A DNA stretch of 63,920 nucleotides from Massilia sp. ZL223 (GCF_018119395.1 NZ_JAGPWD010000033.1:1-63920), one strand, 5' to 3'; positions 1-10,650 are shown, counted from the stretch's first letter. Notes: generated by a model from the sequence alone, not told the origin. Made by a program: numbers and translations.

Positions 1-38
1 TGACGACAACGTTCGTGGACAGCGCGCACCCAAACAAA

Positions 39-60
39 AACCCGCGGCACGCCGCGGGTT
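39..60 (-). terminator. intrinsic terminator after the ComEA-like gene
   Basis: A perfect 9-bp inverted repeat (39-47 with 52-60, loop 48-51) is rich in G and C. Read on the minus strand, it is followed by a T-rich run. It lies 8 bases past the stop of the helix-hairpin-helix gene and should end the long minus-strand operon. Confidence 0.8.
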
Positions 61-67
61 CGTTTGC

Positions 68-418
68 TTACATCGCCGATTTGGACTCTTCCGGCTTGGC
101 CTTGGCCTCCTGCTTCGCCGTCGACTTGGCAGGCTTGGCGCTCATCCCTTCCTTGCCCTTGCCATTGACCACCAGCCCCGCCTCGGTCAGCTTGACCGCC
201 TTCTTGTCCCCGATCCCCTTCACGCGATGCTGCAGGTCGGCCCAATCCTTGAACTCCCCTTTCGCACGCTCATCCAGGATCTTCTTGGACATGCTCGGTC
301 CCACTCCTTTCACGCCATCCAGCGCGGCGGCGTCGGCCTTGTTGACGTCGACCTGGGCGAAGGCGAAGCTGCCGGACAAGGCCAGCGTGGCGACTGCGAG
401 CATCAGTTTCTTGATCAT
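68..418 (-). CDS. ComEA-like helix-hairpin-helix DNA-binding protein
   Basis: The gene encodes a 116-residue exported protein. It starts with MIKK, and GGAGA lies just upstream of that start. Residues 1-22 form a signal peptide ending FAFAQ. Residues 23-80 carry the VDVNKADAAAL and GVKGVGP signature of the ComEA helix-hairpin-helix pair, which binds double-stranded DNA non-specifically in the periplasm. A Lys/Ala/Glu-rich tail follows. Small ComEA relatives of this type take part in DNA uptake in other bacteria, but no other competence gene lies nearby, so that role is inferred. It is the last gene of the minus-strand run and is followed by a terminator. Confidence 0.85.
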   Translation of the reverse strand: MIKKLMLAVATLALSGSFAFAQVDVNKADAAALDGVKGVGPSMSKKILDERAKGEFKDWADLQHRVKGIGDKKAVKLTEAGLVVNGKGKEGMSAKPAKSTAKQEAKAKPEESKSAM

Positions 419-515
419 GTAAGTCTCCGTTGGTTGATGCTGGACGGCGGCTGCCGCCCAACGCACAACTAACGGCCCGGCCCCATCGGCGTTGACGGTC
501 CGGGATTGACCAGGA

Positions 516-1493
516 TCAACCGGGGAACAGCTCCTCGCGGGTCACGGTGGCCGTGCCCAGCTTGCCCACCACGATGCCGCCGGCGCGGTTGGCCGTGGCC
601 AGCGCCTCGGCCATCGGCGCGCCTGCGCCCAGCATCGCGGCCAGGGTCGCGATCACGGTGTCGCCCGCGCCCGAGACGTCGAACACCTCGCGCGCATCCG
701 CATGCACGTGCAGCACTTCGGTGGCGGTGAACAGGCTCATGCCCTCTTCCGACCGGGTCAGCAGCAGCGCTTCCAGGCCCAGTTCCTCGCGCAGGCGCTG
801 GGCCTTCTGGAGCAGTTGCTCCTCGGTCTTCCAGCCGCCCACCACGCGCTGCAGCTCCGAGCGGTTCGGGGTCAGGATCGAGGCGCCCTTGTAGGGCGTG
901 AAATCGTCGCCCTTCGGGTCGACCAGCACGATCTTGCCGGCTTCGCGCGCCGACTTGACCATCTCGGCCACGTTGACCAGCGCGCCCTTGTTATAGTCCG
1001 ACAGGATCACCACGTCGTAGTCCGGCAGCAGGGCCTTGAACTGGTCCAGCTTGTCGCGCAGGACGGTCTCGGTCGGCGCGTCCTCGAAGTCGATGCGCAC
1101 CATCTGCTGCTGGCGCCCGATGACGCGCAGCTTGATGATGGTGGAGATCGCGTCGTCGCGCTTGAGGTAGCTGTGGATGCGCGAATCGCGCAGCAGCTTC
1201 TCGACCTCGTCGCCCGCCTCGTCGTTGCCGGTCACGCCCAGCAGGCCCGTGTGGGCGCCCAGCGCGGCCGCGTTGCGCGCCACGTTGGCGGCGCCGCCCA
1301 GGCGCTCCTCGCGGCGTTCGATGCGCACCACGGGCACCGGCGCTTCCGGCGAGATGCGCGAGACGTCGCCGAACCAGTAGCGGTCGAGCATCACGTCGCC
1401 CACCACCAGCAGGCGCACGGCGGACAATTGCGGGGCCGCCTGGTGGCGGAAGCTGTCTGCCGCCAGCAGGCGGCTCGGGGTCAGGTCATTCAT
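516..1493 (-). CDS. rfaE1: D-glycero-beta-D-manno-heptose-7-phosphate kinase
   Basis: The gene encodes a 325-residue PfkB-family sugar kinase that phosphorylates C1 of heptose-7-phosphate. This is an early step of ADP-heptose synthesis for the LPS inner core. Visible motifs are VGDVMLDRYW (31-40), the substrate-binding LGGAANVARN (65-74), and the anion-hole/catalytic DVSGAGDT (272-279) with Asp278 as base. The protein has only the kinase domain. The adenylyltransferase half of E. coli HldE is absent, so it corresponds to the split HldA/RfaE1 form and the other half must be encoded elsewhere. It lies downstream of lapB, whose product controls LPS synthesis, so the two are linked in function. 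Confidence 0.92.
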   Translation of the reverse strand: MNDLTPSRLLAADSFRHQAAPQLSAVRLLVVGDVMLDRYWFGDVSRISPEAPVPVVRIERREERLGGAANVARNAAALGAHTGLLGVTGNDEAGDEVEKLLRDSRIHSYLKRDDAISTIIKLRVIGRQQQMVRIDFEDAPTETVLRDKLDQFKALLPDYDVVILSDYNKGALVNVAEMVKSAREAGKIVLVDPKGDDFTPYKGASILTPNRSELQRVVGGWKTEEQLLQKAQRLREELGLEALLLTRSEEGMSLFTATEVLHVHADAREVFDVSGAGDTVIATLAAMLGAGAPMAEALATANRAGGIVVGKLGTATVTREELFPG

Positions 1494-1505
1494 GGCGTTG
1501 CGAAA

Positions 1506-2681
1506 TCAGTTCATCACGTTCAGTTCTTCGGTGCGGCGCGGCGGATAGGTCTCCCAGCGGCTGCAGCCCGGGCACTGCCAGTAGAACTGACGCGCCTTGA
1601 ATCCGCAGTGGCTGCACTGGTAGCGCGCCAGCTTCTGGGTGTAGCGCTGCACCAGGTTCTTGACCATCGACAGCTCTTCCCACACGTGCGCCGGGGCGTC
1701 CATCAGGCGCGCTTCCAGCAGCTTGTCCAGGCCCAGCAGGGTCGGGTTGCGGCGCAGCTCCTCGATCACCAGCTGCTTGGCCGCTTCCACGCCGTCCAGT
1801 TCGATGACGGCCTTGAACACGACCTCGATCAAGTCGATCGACGAGGCCTCGGCCAGGTAGGCGCGCAGCAGGTTGACGCCTTCCTGCGGGCGGCCGACCT
1901 TGCGGTAGCCGTCCATCAGGCGCTGGGCCACCAGGGCCACATGCGGCACGCTCTGGTGCTCCACGCGGCGCCAGGTCACCAGGGCGCCCTCGGTGTCGCC
2001 CTGGGCCAGCAGCGCGTCGCCATGCAGGATGGTGGCGCGCACGCTGCTGCGGTCGGCCTGGAGGGCCTTGTCCAGAAGCGCCATGGCGTCGCTCGGCTGC
2101 AGGTGCACCAGGGCGTCCTGGGCCAGCTCGCAATAGAACTGGGCGATTTCCTTCTGGCGCGCGCCGGCGCCGGATTCCTGCAGGCCGGTGGCGACGTCGA
2201 TGGCGCGCTTCCATTCCTTCTCGCGCTGGTAGATCTCGAGCAGCGCACGACGTGCCTGCACCGCGAACGGGGTGTCGGTCAGCAGGTTGAAGGTTTCCTC
2301 GGCGCGGTCCAGCAGGCCGGCCTTGAGGTAGTCCATGCCGAGTTCGTACTGGGCGTGGGCCTTTTGCTCGCTCGGCAGGTCCGGGCGCGCCAGCAGGTTC
2401 TGGTGGACGCGGATGGCGCGCTCGGTCTCGCCGCGGCGGCGGAACAGGTTACCGAGGGCAAAGTGCATGTCGGCCGATTCCGGGTCGAGCTTGACGATCT
2501 CGATGAAGGAATCGATGGCCTTGTCCGGCTGCTCGTTGAGCAGGTGGTTCAGGCCCTTGAAGTAGCCGCGCGGCAGGGTGCGCGATTCGGAGACCAGTTC
2601 GTTGATGTCGACGCGGGCGGCGAGCCAGCCCAGGCCGAAGAAGAATGGGATGCCGAGCAGCATCCAGAGTTCGAATTCCAT
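1506..2681 (-). CDS. lapB: lipopolysaccharide assembly protein LapB (YciM)
   Basis: The 391-residue protein is anchored by one N-terminal transmembrane helix (about 3-20). TPR repeats fill about 35-330 (for example YFKGLNHLLNEQPDKAIDSF and HFALGNLFRRRGE). The C-terminal rubredoxin-like zinc knuckle has Cys356, Cys359, Cys370 and Cys373. In E. coli LapB acts with FtsH to control LpxC turnover and so LPS level. The gene follows lapA by 25 bases and precedes rfaE1, the usual order. Domain order and length fit the family fully. Confidence 0.95.
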   Translation of the reverse strand: MEFELWMLLGIPFFFGLGWLAARVDINELVSESRTLPRGYFKGLNHLLNEQPDKAIDSFIEIVKLDPESADMHFALGNLFRRRGETERAIRVHQNLLARPDLPSEQKAHAQYELGMDYLKAGLLDRAEETFNLLTDTPFAVQARRALLEIYQREKEWKRAIDVATGLQESGAGARQKEIAQFYCELAQDALVHLQPSDAMALLDKALQADRSSVRATILHGDALLAQGDTEGALVTWRRVEHQSVPHVALVAQRLMDGYRKVGRPQEGVNLLRAYLAEASSIDLIEVVFKAVIELDGVEAAKQLVIEELRRNPTLLGLDKLLEARLMDAPAHVWEELSMVKNLVQRYTQKLARYQCSHCGFKARQFYWQCPGCSRWETYPPRRTEELNVMN

Positions 2682-2706
2682 ATGTTCTTATTGTGTTGTG
2701 TAGCGG

Positions 2707-3012
2707 TTAGCGCACGGGCGGCACGCTGTCGGGCTGCGGCGGCGCGGCGCCGGTGCCGGCGGCGCTCTGCAGGGCCTGGATGGTGTTCTTGTGCTGCGAG
2801 CTCTGGCGGCGCTGGCGGAACACGGTCGGCGTCAGCGCCAGGATGCCCAGCGCCGCCCCGGCCACGAAGAAGGCCAGCAGCATGAGCACGAGCGGGCCGC
2901 GCAATTCATAGTCGAGGAAGAAATGCAGGTCGACTTCCTGTGTGTTCTTGAGGGCGAAGCCGAAGAACAGGATGAACAGGACGATGCCGGCGATGGTCGA
3001 GACGAATCTCAT
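2707..3012 (-). CDS. lapA: LapA family (DUF1049) inner-membrane protein
   Basis: The 101-residue protein starts at MRFVSTIAG. Two hydrophobic helices (about 5-23 and 41-62) flank the family signature NTQEVDLHFF. A basic, Pro-rich cytoplasmic tail follows. LapA partners LapB at the inner membrane in LPS assembly. A longer in-frame reading upstream exists but lacks family similarity, so the start was set at 3012, where the first helix begins directly. It lies between ihfB and lapB, as in other betaproteobacteria. Confidence 0.88.
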   Translation of the reverse strand: MRFVSTIAGIVLFILFFGFALKNTQEVDLHFFLDYELRGPLVLMLLAFFVAGAALGILALTPTVFRQRRQSSQHKNTIQALQSAAGTGAAPPQPDSVPPVR

Positions 3013-3130
3013 CGGGTGGTTCCGCTGGTGGAGTGGGCAAAGGCGCAGTGTCGCATATCCGGCATGATATTTCAAAACGGTTGAGGGTGCTCTTCGATAG
3101 GGTGATTGCTGAGCTTCGTGGTGCGCGTCG

Positions 3131-3162
3131 AACTTGGCTCCCCGCCAAGGGCGGCCCAAGTT
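3131..3162. repeat. dispersed REP-like palindrome, copy 1
   Basis: Inverted AACTTGG/CCAAGTT ends enclose a GC-rich CCCCGCC...GGCGG stem. It belongs to the same family as elements at 5409, 5486, 16291, 34214, 61842, 61901 and 63874. It lies between ihfB and lapA. Confidence 0.8.
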
Positions 3163-3196
3163 TGCATGCGTACCACTACCTCAAACAGCACCGACG

Positions 3197-3227
3197 AAAA
3201 AAAAACGGCATCCTCACGGACGCCGTT
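3197..3227 (-). terminator. intrinsic terminator after ihfB
   Basis: A stem AACGGC/GCCGTT (3204-3209 with 3222-3227), extended inward by TCC/GGA, is followed on the minus strand by nine T residues. It lies 26 bases past the ihfB stop. It should separate rpsA-ihfB from lapA-lapB-rfaE1 at least partly. Confidence 0.75.
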
Positions 3228-3252
3228 CTTGTCTGCAAGCCAGCAGACGACT

Positions 3253-3558
3253 TCAGTCTTCAATGATGGGCTGCCCCACCATCGCGTCCACCCGCTCGCG
3301 CAACTGCTTGCCCGGCTTGAAGTGGGGCACCCGTTTTTCGGGCACCATCACCTTGTCGCCGGACTTCGGATTGCGTCCGATGCGCGGGGGCCGGCTGTTC
3401 AGTGCGAAGCTGCCGAAACCACGGATCTCGATGCGCTGGCCACTCGCCAGGGCGTTCGTCATCGCATCGAGGATGGTCTTGACCGCGAACTCCGCATCCT
3501 TCGCCACCAGCTGGGAATAACGCTCAGCCAGGCGATTGATCAGCTCGGACTTGGTCAT
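3253..3558 (-). CDS. ihfB: integration host factor subunit beta
   Basis: The 101-residue DNA-bending protein forms a heterodimer with IhfA and takes part in recombination, transcription and replication. The HU/IHF signature is visible as RIEIRGFGSFALNSRPPRIG (42-61), followed by the arm NPKSGDKVMVPEKRVPHFKPGK. MTKSELI at the N-terminus is typical of beta subunits. It directly follows rpsA, an arrangement conserved across Proteobacteria. A strong terminator lies downstream. Confidence 0.96.
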   Translation of the reverse strand: MTKSELINRLAERYSQLVAKDAEFAVKTILDAMTNALASGQRIEIRGFGSFALNSRPPRIGRNPKSGDKVMVPEKRVPHFKPGKQLRERVDAMVGQPIIED

Positions 3559-3579
3559 CTGCTCGCTCCAGGTAAGGAA

Positions 3580-5286
<1,707 letters not shown>

Positions 5287-5408
5287 AAAAGAGGTTACTC
5301 AGGTTAGCCAGCAGCCCGTCGATATTGCGGACTGAACTGGGTCAGGTTGAAACACACCTGCGGCGGCGAAATTGCCGTACAGGCACCAAAGGACGACAGC
5401 CGGGAGAC

Positions 5409-5439
5409 CGTCGTCCCCGCGAAGGCGGGGACCCAAGTT
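5409..5439. repeat. dispersed REP-like palindrome, copy 2
   Basis: The unit is CGTCGTCCCCGCG-AAGGCGGGGACCCAAGTT, with a GTCCCCGC/GCGGGGAC stem. It pairs in inverted orientation with copy 3, 46 bases away, in the cmk-rpsA gap. Together they could fold into a larger hairpin in the mRNA. Confidence 0.85.
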
Positions 5440-5485
5440 ATATGCGGTCAAGCGGCGATGACTCAAGCCAACAATTACGCAAAGG

Positions 5486-5515
5486 ACTTGGATTCCCGCC
5501 TGCGCGGGAATGACG
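5486..5515. repeat. dispersed REP-like palindrome, copy 3 (inverted)
   Basis: The unit is ACTTGGATTCCCGCC-TGCGCGGGAATGACG, opposite in orientation to copy 2. ATTCCCGC pairs with GCGGGAAT. The inverted pair resembles a BIME-type arrangement. Confidence 0.85.
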
Positions 5516-5552
5516 TTTTTTAGGCTAACTAAAAAACGCCAATCAATTCTTC

Positions 5553-6215
5553 TTATGCATGCGCATACCAGGCCAGCACCTGTTCGATCGCCTGTTCGGC
5601 CGTCATCTCCGAGGTATCCAGGATATGCGCATCCTCCGCCGGCACCAGCGGGGCCACGGCGCGCTTGGTATCGCGCTCGTCCCTCGCCTGCAAATCCGCC
5701 AGCAGACCGTCCATATTAGCAGAAAACCCTTTGTCAATCAATTGCTTATACCGGCGCTGCGCACGCGCCTCAACACTTGCGGTCAAGAACACTTTTAGCT
5801 TGGCGGTCGGAAAAATCACGGTCCCCATGTCGCGCCCGTCCGCCACCAGGCCCGGCGCCTCGCGGAAGCCCAGTTGCAAGGCGAACAAGGCCTGGCGCAC
5901 GGTCGGCAGCGCGGCGATCTTCGATGCCATGTTGCCAACCTCTTCCGCCCGGATCGCCTGGGTGACGTTCTCGCTGGCCAGGAACACGTCATGGCCCACG
6001 AAGCGCGCCGGCAGGTGCTCGGCCAGCTTGGCGATGCCGTGCTCGTCGCGCAATTCAAGGCCGCGGCGCATCGCCTGCAGCGCCGTCAGGCGGTACAGCG
6101 CGCCCGAGTCGAGCAGGTGGAAGCTCAGCCTGTCGGCGACCTTGGCCGCCACCGTGCCCTTGCCGGAAGCGGTCGGGCCGTCGATGGTGATGACTGGAAC
6201 GTTGGAATTCGGCAT
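5553..6215 (-). CDS. cmk: cytidylate kinase
   Basis: The 220-residue NMP kinase phosphorylates CMP and dCMP with ATP. The P-loop is GPTASGKGT (13-21). LLDSGALYR binds the nucleotide monophosphate, and VADGRDMGTVIFP and the Arg-rich lid RAQRRYKQL are present. Length and motifs are complete. It follows aroA by 6 bases and precedes rpsA, the common aroA-cmk-rpsA order. Confidence 0.97.
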   Translation of the reverse strand: MPNSNVPVITIDGPTASGKGTVAAKVADRLSFHLLDSGALYRLTALQAMRRGLELRDEHGIAKLAEHLPARFVGHDVFLASENVTQAIRAEEVGNMASKIAALPTVRQALFALQLGFREAPGLVADGRDMGTVIFPTAKLKVFLTASVEARAQRRYKQLIDKGFSANMDGLLADLQARDERDTKRAVAPLVPAEDAHILDTSEMTAEQAIEQVLAWYAHA

Positions 6216-6221
6216 AAGGAT

Positions 6222-7553
6222 TTAGAACAGTTCGTTGCGGGCGATGCTGGCGAACGCCTCGAAATAATCCGGGAAGGTCTTGGCGACGCATTTCGGATCG
6301 TTGATGCGCATGGCGTTGCCGCGGCGCGCCTTGCCGTCGAGCGAGGCGAGCGAGAAGCACATGGCCATGCGGTGGTCGTCGTAGGTGTCGATGGTGGCCG
6401 GCTTGAGCTGCTCCGGCGGGGTGATGCGGATGTAGTCCGGGCCCTCTTCCACCTCGGCGCCCACCTTGCGCAGCTCGGTCGCCATGGCCGACAGGCGGTC
6501 GGTTTCCTTCACGCGCCAGCTGGCGATGTTGCGCAGCGTGGAGGTGCCGTCCGCATACAGCGCCGCCACGGCGATGGTCATGGCCGCGTCCGGAATGTGG
6601 TTGAAGTCGGCGTCGATGGCCTTCAGCACGCCGTTCGAACGCGCCTCGATCCAGTTCTCGCCGCGCGTGACGATGGCGCCCATGCGCTCCAGCGCGTCGG
6701 CGAAGCGCACGTCGCCCTGGATGCTGTTCTCCCCTACCCCTTCCACGCGCACCGGGCCGCCGGCAATCGCGCCCGCCGCCAGGAAGTAGGACGCCGACGA
6801 GGCGTCGCCTTCGACGTGGATGGTGCCCGGACTCTGGTAGCGCTGGCCCGGATGCACGGTGAACGAGGCCCAGCCGTTCTGCTCGACCGTCACGCCGAAA
6901 CGGCGCATCAGGTTCAGGGTGATCTCGATGTAGGGCTTGGAAATCAGCTCGCCGACCACGTCGATGGACACCGCGTGGGTCTTGGCCATCAGCGGTGCGC
7001 TCATCAGGAGCGCGGTCAGGAACTGGCTCGACACATTGCCGCGCACCGAAATGCGGTTGGCGTGAATGTGGCCGCGCTTGACTCGCAGCGGTGGGAAGCC
7101 CTGCTCGCCTGTGTACTCGATCTGGGCGCCGACTTCGTTGAGCGCGTCGACCAGGTCGCCGATCGGGCGCTCGTGCATGCGCGACACGCCGTGCAGAGTG
7201 TAGTCGCCGCCGATCACGGCCAGGGCCGCGGTCAGCGGGCGGATCGCGGTGCCGGCGTTGCCCATGAACAGGTCGGCTTCGTGATTGGGCAGCACGCCGC
7301 CCTGGCCGTGGACGACCACGGTGCGTTCGTCGACTTCATCCCACTGGATGCCGAGCGAGCGCAGCGCGCCCAGCATCACCATGGTGTCGTCCGAGGCCAG
7401 CAGGTCGTGGATCGTGGTCGTGTCTTCCGACAGCGCAGCCAGCAGCAGGGTGCGATTCGAAATGCTTTTGGAACCCGGCAGGCGCACCGTCCCCGCCGTG
7501 TGCAGCACGGGTTCGAGGTCGATATGCTGGGGGTAGTGTTTTTGCTGCGTCAT
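6222..7553 (-). CDS. aroA: 3-phosphoshikimate 1-carboxyvinyltransferase (EPSP synthase)
   Basis: The 443-residue enzyme joins PEP to shikimate-3-phosphate, the sixth step of the shikimate pathway. Motifs are the substrate-binding LPGSKSISNRTLLLAALS near residue 22, the PEP site GNAGTAIRPL, and the C-terminal DRLSAMATELRKVGAEVE and YDDHRMAMCF. The start at MTQQKHYP (7553) was chosen because the family begins there. Its ATG overlaps the tyrA stop by 4 bases (ATGA), which implies translational coupling. Upstream in-frame codons lie inside tyrA in another frame. Confidence 0.96.
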   Translation of the reverse strand: MTQQKHYPQHIDLEPVLHTAGTVRLPGSKSISNRTLLLAALSEDTTTIHDLLASDDTMVMLGALRSLGIQWDEVDERTVVVHGQGGVLPNHEADLFMGNAGTAIRPLTAALAVIGGDYTLHGVSRMHERPIGDLVDALNEVGAQIEYTGEQGFPPLRVKRGHIHANRISVRGNVSSQFLTALLMSAPLMAKTHAVSIDVVGELISKPYIEITLNLMRRFGVTVEQNGWASFTVHPGQRYQSPGTIHVEGDASSASYFLAAGAIAGGPVRVEGVGENSIQGDVRFADALERMGAIVTRGENWIEARSNGVLKAIDADFNHIPDAAMTIAVAALYADGTSTLRNIASWRVKETDRLSAMATELRKVGAEVEEGPDYIRITPPEQLKPATIDTYDDHRMAMCFSLASLDGKARRGNAMRINDPKCVAKTFPDYFEAFASIARNELF

Positions 7554-8452
7554 TCTGGTTCCTGGTTGGGCGGGGGCGGCGGAGAGCCGGCTTCGATGGC
7601 TTCGATCCACTCGCGCCGGGCGCGCTGCGCATTCGCGTAGACAGCTTCCAAGGCGGCGCCGTCGGACGCGGCCAATCGCGCGCGCAATGTAGTCAATTGT
7701 GCCAGATAAGCATCCAGCTCGGTGAGCAAGGCTGCCTGGTTGGCCAGGCTGATGTCGCGCCACATCTCGGGCGAGGAGCCGGCGATGCGGGTGAAGTCGC
7801 GGAAACCGCTGGCGGCGTACTGGAACAGCAGGTCGGCATGGGGCTTGGCCGCGATGTCGTCCACCAGGGCGTAGGCCAGCAGGTGCGGCAGGTGGCTGAC
7901 GGCGGCGAACACGCGGTCGTGCTCAAGCGGGCTCAGCATATGGATGAGCGCCCCGCAGGCGCGCCAGGCTTCGGCCACCAGCTCGACCGCGTCGTCGGCA
8001 TTCTCCGGCAGCGGCGTCAGCACCGCCTTCTTGCCGCGGTAGAGCGTGGCAATGGCCGCATCCGGGCCGTTCGATTCGCTGCCCGCGATCGGATGGCCGG
8101 GCACGAACTGGTGGATGCGTTCGCCCAGCACTTCGCGCGCCGCGGCGACCACGTCGCTCTTGGTGCTGCCGGCGTCGGTGACGACGGTGCGCGCGCCGAG
8201 ATGCGGCAGCAGCGCGGCCAGGATGCGCCCGGTCTGGGCCACCGGCGCGGCCAGCAGCACCAGGTCGGCATCCCTCGCCGTGTCGAACGAGGCAGCGACT
8301 TCGTCGACGATCCCCAGCTCCAGCGCACGCGCCATCGCCTGCGGCTCGCGGCCGATGCCGACCACGCGGCGCACCGCGCCGGCGGCCTTGAGCCCCAGCG
8401 CGAACGAGCCGCCGATCAGGCCGACGCCGACGATGACGACCTTATCCAGCAT
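7550..8452 (-). CDS. tyrA: prephenate dehydrogenase
   Basis: The 300-residue NAD(P)-dependent enzyme of tyrosine synthesis converts prephenate to 4-hydroxyphenylpyruvate. The Rossmann fold opens with VGVGLIGGSFALGL (7-20). VTDAGSTKSDVV and GHPIAGSESNG are the family's substrate motifs. No chorismate mutase domain is fused. It begins one base after the hisC stop and overlaps aroA by 4 bases, so hisC, tyrA and aroA are tightly coupled. Confidence 0.95.
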   Translation of the reverse strand: MLDKVVIVGVGLIGGSFALGLKAAGAVRRVVGIGREPQAMARALELGIVDEVAASFDTARDADLVLLAAPVAQTGRILAALLPHLGARTVVTDAGSTKSDVVAAAREVLGERIHQFVPGHPIAGSESNGPDAAIATLYRGKKAVLTPLPENADDAVELVAEAWRACGALIHMLSPLEHDRVFAAVSHLPHLLAYALVDDIAAKPHADLLFQYAASGFRDFTRIAGSSPEMWRDISLANQAALLTELDAYLAQLTTLRARLAASDGAALEAVYANAQRARREWIEAIEAGSPPPPPNQEPE

Positions 8453-9559
8453 TCAGCCGAGCGCCTTCTTGAGCGCCGCGATGAAGGTCGCGTTCTCTTC
8501 CGGCAAGCCGATCGAGATGCGCAGCCATTGCGGCAGGCCGTAGTTGCCGACCGGACGCACGATCACACCCTGCTTGAGCAGCGCCAGGTTGACGCGCGCG
8601 CCGGCGCCATCGTCGTTGCCGACCTTGACCAGCACGAAGTTGCCGAAGGACGGCACGTATTCCAGGCCCAGCTCATCGAAGGCGGCGATCATCTGCTGGT
8701 AGCCTTCGAAGTTGTTCTTCGCGCCCTTCTCCAGGAATTCCTTGTCGTTCAGCGCGGCCACGGCGGCCGCCTGGGCCAGCGAGTTCACGTTGAAGGGCTG
8801 GCGGATGCGGTTCATCAGGTCGGTCACTTCCGGCTGGGCGATGGCGTAGCCCACGCGCAGGCCGGCCAGGCCGTAGGCCTTGGAGAAGGTGCGCGAGACG
8901 ATCAGGTTCGGGTACTTGCGCACCCACTGGCTCGACTCGAACTGGTGCTCGGGAGCCAGGTATTCGTTATAGGCCTCGTCCAGCACCACGATCACGTTGG
9001 CCGGGACTTTTTGCAGGAAGGCTTCGACTTGCGGCGCCGGGAAGAAGGTGCCGGTCGGGTTGTTCGGGTTGGCGACATAGACCAGGCGAGTCTCAAGGTC
9101 GATGGCGGCCGCCATGGCGTCGAGGTCGTGGCCGAAGTCCTTGGCCGGGACCACGATGGCGCGGCCGCCCACGCCCTGGGTGGCCAGCGCGTACACGGCG
9201 AACGAGTACTGCGAGTACACCACCGCCTCGCCCTTTTGCACGAAGGCGTGCGCGGCGATTTCCAGGATGTCGTTGCTGCCGTTGCCCAGCGTGATCCAGT
9301 CGGCCGGCACGTCGTAGCGGCTGGACAGCGCGGCCTTCAGGTCGAAGCCGTTGGCGTCCGGATAGCGGCCCAGCTCAGCGGCGGCGGCCAGCATCGCCTG
9401 GCGGCTCGATTCCGGCAGGCCGAAGGGATTCTCGTTGGAGGCCAGCTTGACGATGTCGGCTTCGTTCAGGCCGAATTCGCGCGCGACTTCCGCGATCGGT
9501 TTGCCGGCTTGATAGGGAGCGATGGCGCGAACGTACTCGGGTCCGAATTGGTGGTGCAT
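8453..9559 (-). CDS. hisC: histidinol-phosphate/aromatic aminotransferase
   Basis: The 368-residue class I/II PLP aminotransferase carries Lys227 in SRTFSKAYGLAGLRVGYA as the Schiff-base residue. It also has NPNNPTG (164-170) and DEAYNEY (194-200). The sequence fits the HisC family. Because it sits between pheA and tyrA rather than with his genes, it probably transaminates phenylpyruvate and hydroxyphenylpyruvate as well as, or instead of, imidazole acetol phosphate. That preference is inferred from context. Confidence 0.92.
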   Translation of the reverse strand: MHHQFGPEYVRAIAPYQAGKPIAEVAREFGLNEADIVKLASNENPFGLPESSRQAMLAAAAELGRYPDANGFDLKAALSSRYDVPADWITLGNGSNDILEIAAHAFVQKGEAVVYSQYSFAVYALATQGVGGRAIVVPAKDFGHDLDAMAAAIDLETRLVYVANPNNPTGTFFPAPQVEAFLQKVPANVIVVLDEAYNEYLAPEHQFESSQWVRKYPNLIVSRTFSKAYGLAGLRVGYAIAQPEVTDLMNRIRQPFNVNSLAQAAAVAALNDKEFLEKGAKNNFEGYQQMIAAFDELGLEYVPSFGNFVLVKVGNDDGAGARVNLALLKQGVIVRPVGNYGLPQWLRISIGLPEENATFIAALKKALG

Positions 9560-9579
9560 GGTCAGTCTCTCGAAATGGA

Positions 9580-10650
9580 TTAAAGGCTTTGCGGATAAGA
9601 CCCCAGCACCTTGAAGAAGGCGGCGTTGTCTTTCAGTTCTTCGAGGGCGCGGGCGACGGCGGCGTCATGCACATGGCCCTCGATGTCGACGTAGAAGTAG
9701 TATTCCCAGGTGCCGATGCGCGCCGGGCGCGACTCGAAGCGCGTCATCGACACGCCGTGCTTGGACAGCGGCGCCAGCAGGTTGTAGACGGCGCCGGCCT
9801 TGTTCGGCACGGCCAGCACCAGCGCGGTGCGGTCGCGTCCCGACGGGCCGGTCTGCAGGGAACCGATCACCACGAAGCGGGTGCGGTTGTGCGGGTCGTC
9901 CTGGATGTGGGCCTGGACCACGCCGAGCTGGTACTGCTCGCCCGCCATCTCGCTGGCGATGGCGGCCACGCTCGGGTCCTGGCTGGCCAGCACGGCCGCC
10001 TCGGCGTTCGAGGCCACGGCGCGGCGCTCGATGCCGGGATAGTGCTGGTTGAGCCAGACCTGGCACTGGGCCAGGGCCTGCGAATGGGCGCACACGGTCT
10101 TGACGCCGTCCATCGAGCCGGTCTTGGTCATCAGGCTGTGGTGGACCGGGATCGAGACTTCGCCGCTGATGATGGTGGTGGTGGCCAACAGCAGGTCCAG
10201 GGTGCGGTTGATCGCGCCCTCGGACGAGTTCTCGACCGGGACCACGCCGAAGTCGGCGGTGCCGGCCTCGGTGGCGCGGAACACCTCGTCGATGGACACG
10301 CACGGCAGCGTTTCGATGGCGCTGCCGAACTGCTGGAACACGGCCTGCTCGCTGAAGGTGCCCGAGGGGCCGAGATAGGCGACCGTGACGCGCTTTTCCA
10401 GCGCGCGGCAGGACGACATGATTTCGCGGAAGATGGTCTGGACGTCGCGGTCCTTGAGCGGGCCGGGATTGCGCTCGGCCACGCCGCGCAGCACCTGCGC
10501 TTCGCGCTCGGGGCGGAACACCGGGGCGTCGGTCTCGGCCTTGACGTGGCCGACTTCCTGCGCGACCTTGCCGCGGCGGCTCAGGAGCTCCAGGATTTGC
10601 GCGTCGATCGCATCGATCTGTTCGCGCAGGGGTTTGAGTTTGTCTGTCAT
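9580..10650 (-). CDS. pheA: bifunctional chorismate mutase/prephenate dehydratase (P-protein)
   Basis: The 356-residue protein has three domains. An AroQ-type chorismate mutase occupies about 1-90 (LREQIDAIDAQILELLSRR). Prephenate dehydratase occupies about 93-270 (VAYLGPSGTFSEQA). A C-terminal ACT domain occupies about 280-356 (with the Phe-binding FESRPARIGTWEYYFYVDI). It converts chorismate to phenylpyruvate. The intact ESRP motif suggests feedback inhibition by phenylalanine is kept. It lies between serC and hisC as in other Burkholderiales. Confidence 0.96.
   Translation of the reverse strand: MTDKLKPLREQIDAIDAQILELLSRRGKVAQEVGHVKAETDAPVFRPEREAQVLRGVAERNPGPLKDRDVQTIFREIMSSCRALEKRVTVAYLGPSGTFSEQAVFQQFGSAIETLPCVSIDEVFRATEAGTADFGVVPVENSSEGAINRTLDLLLATTTIISGEVSIPVHHSLMTKTGSMDGVKTVCAHSQALAQCQVWLNQHYPGIERRAVASNAEAAVLASQDPSVAAIASEMAGEQYQLGVVQAHIQDDPHNRTRFVVIGSLQTGPSGRDRTALVLAVPNKAGAVYNLLAPLSKHGVSMTRFESRPARIGTWEYYFYVDIEGHVHDAAVARALEELKDNAAFFKVLGSYPQSL

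Noticed and set aside
702..2885. A 727-residue plus-strand open frame opposite rfaE1-lapB, and similar long frames opposite rpsA, gyrA and others
   Set aside because: These are antisense shadows common in high-GC genes. They are rich in His, Gln, Val and Arg, lack ribosome sites and family similarity, and overlap genes with clear domains.
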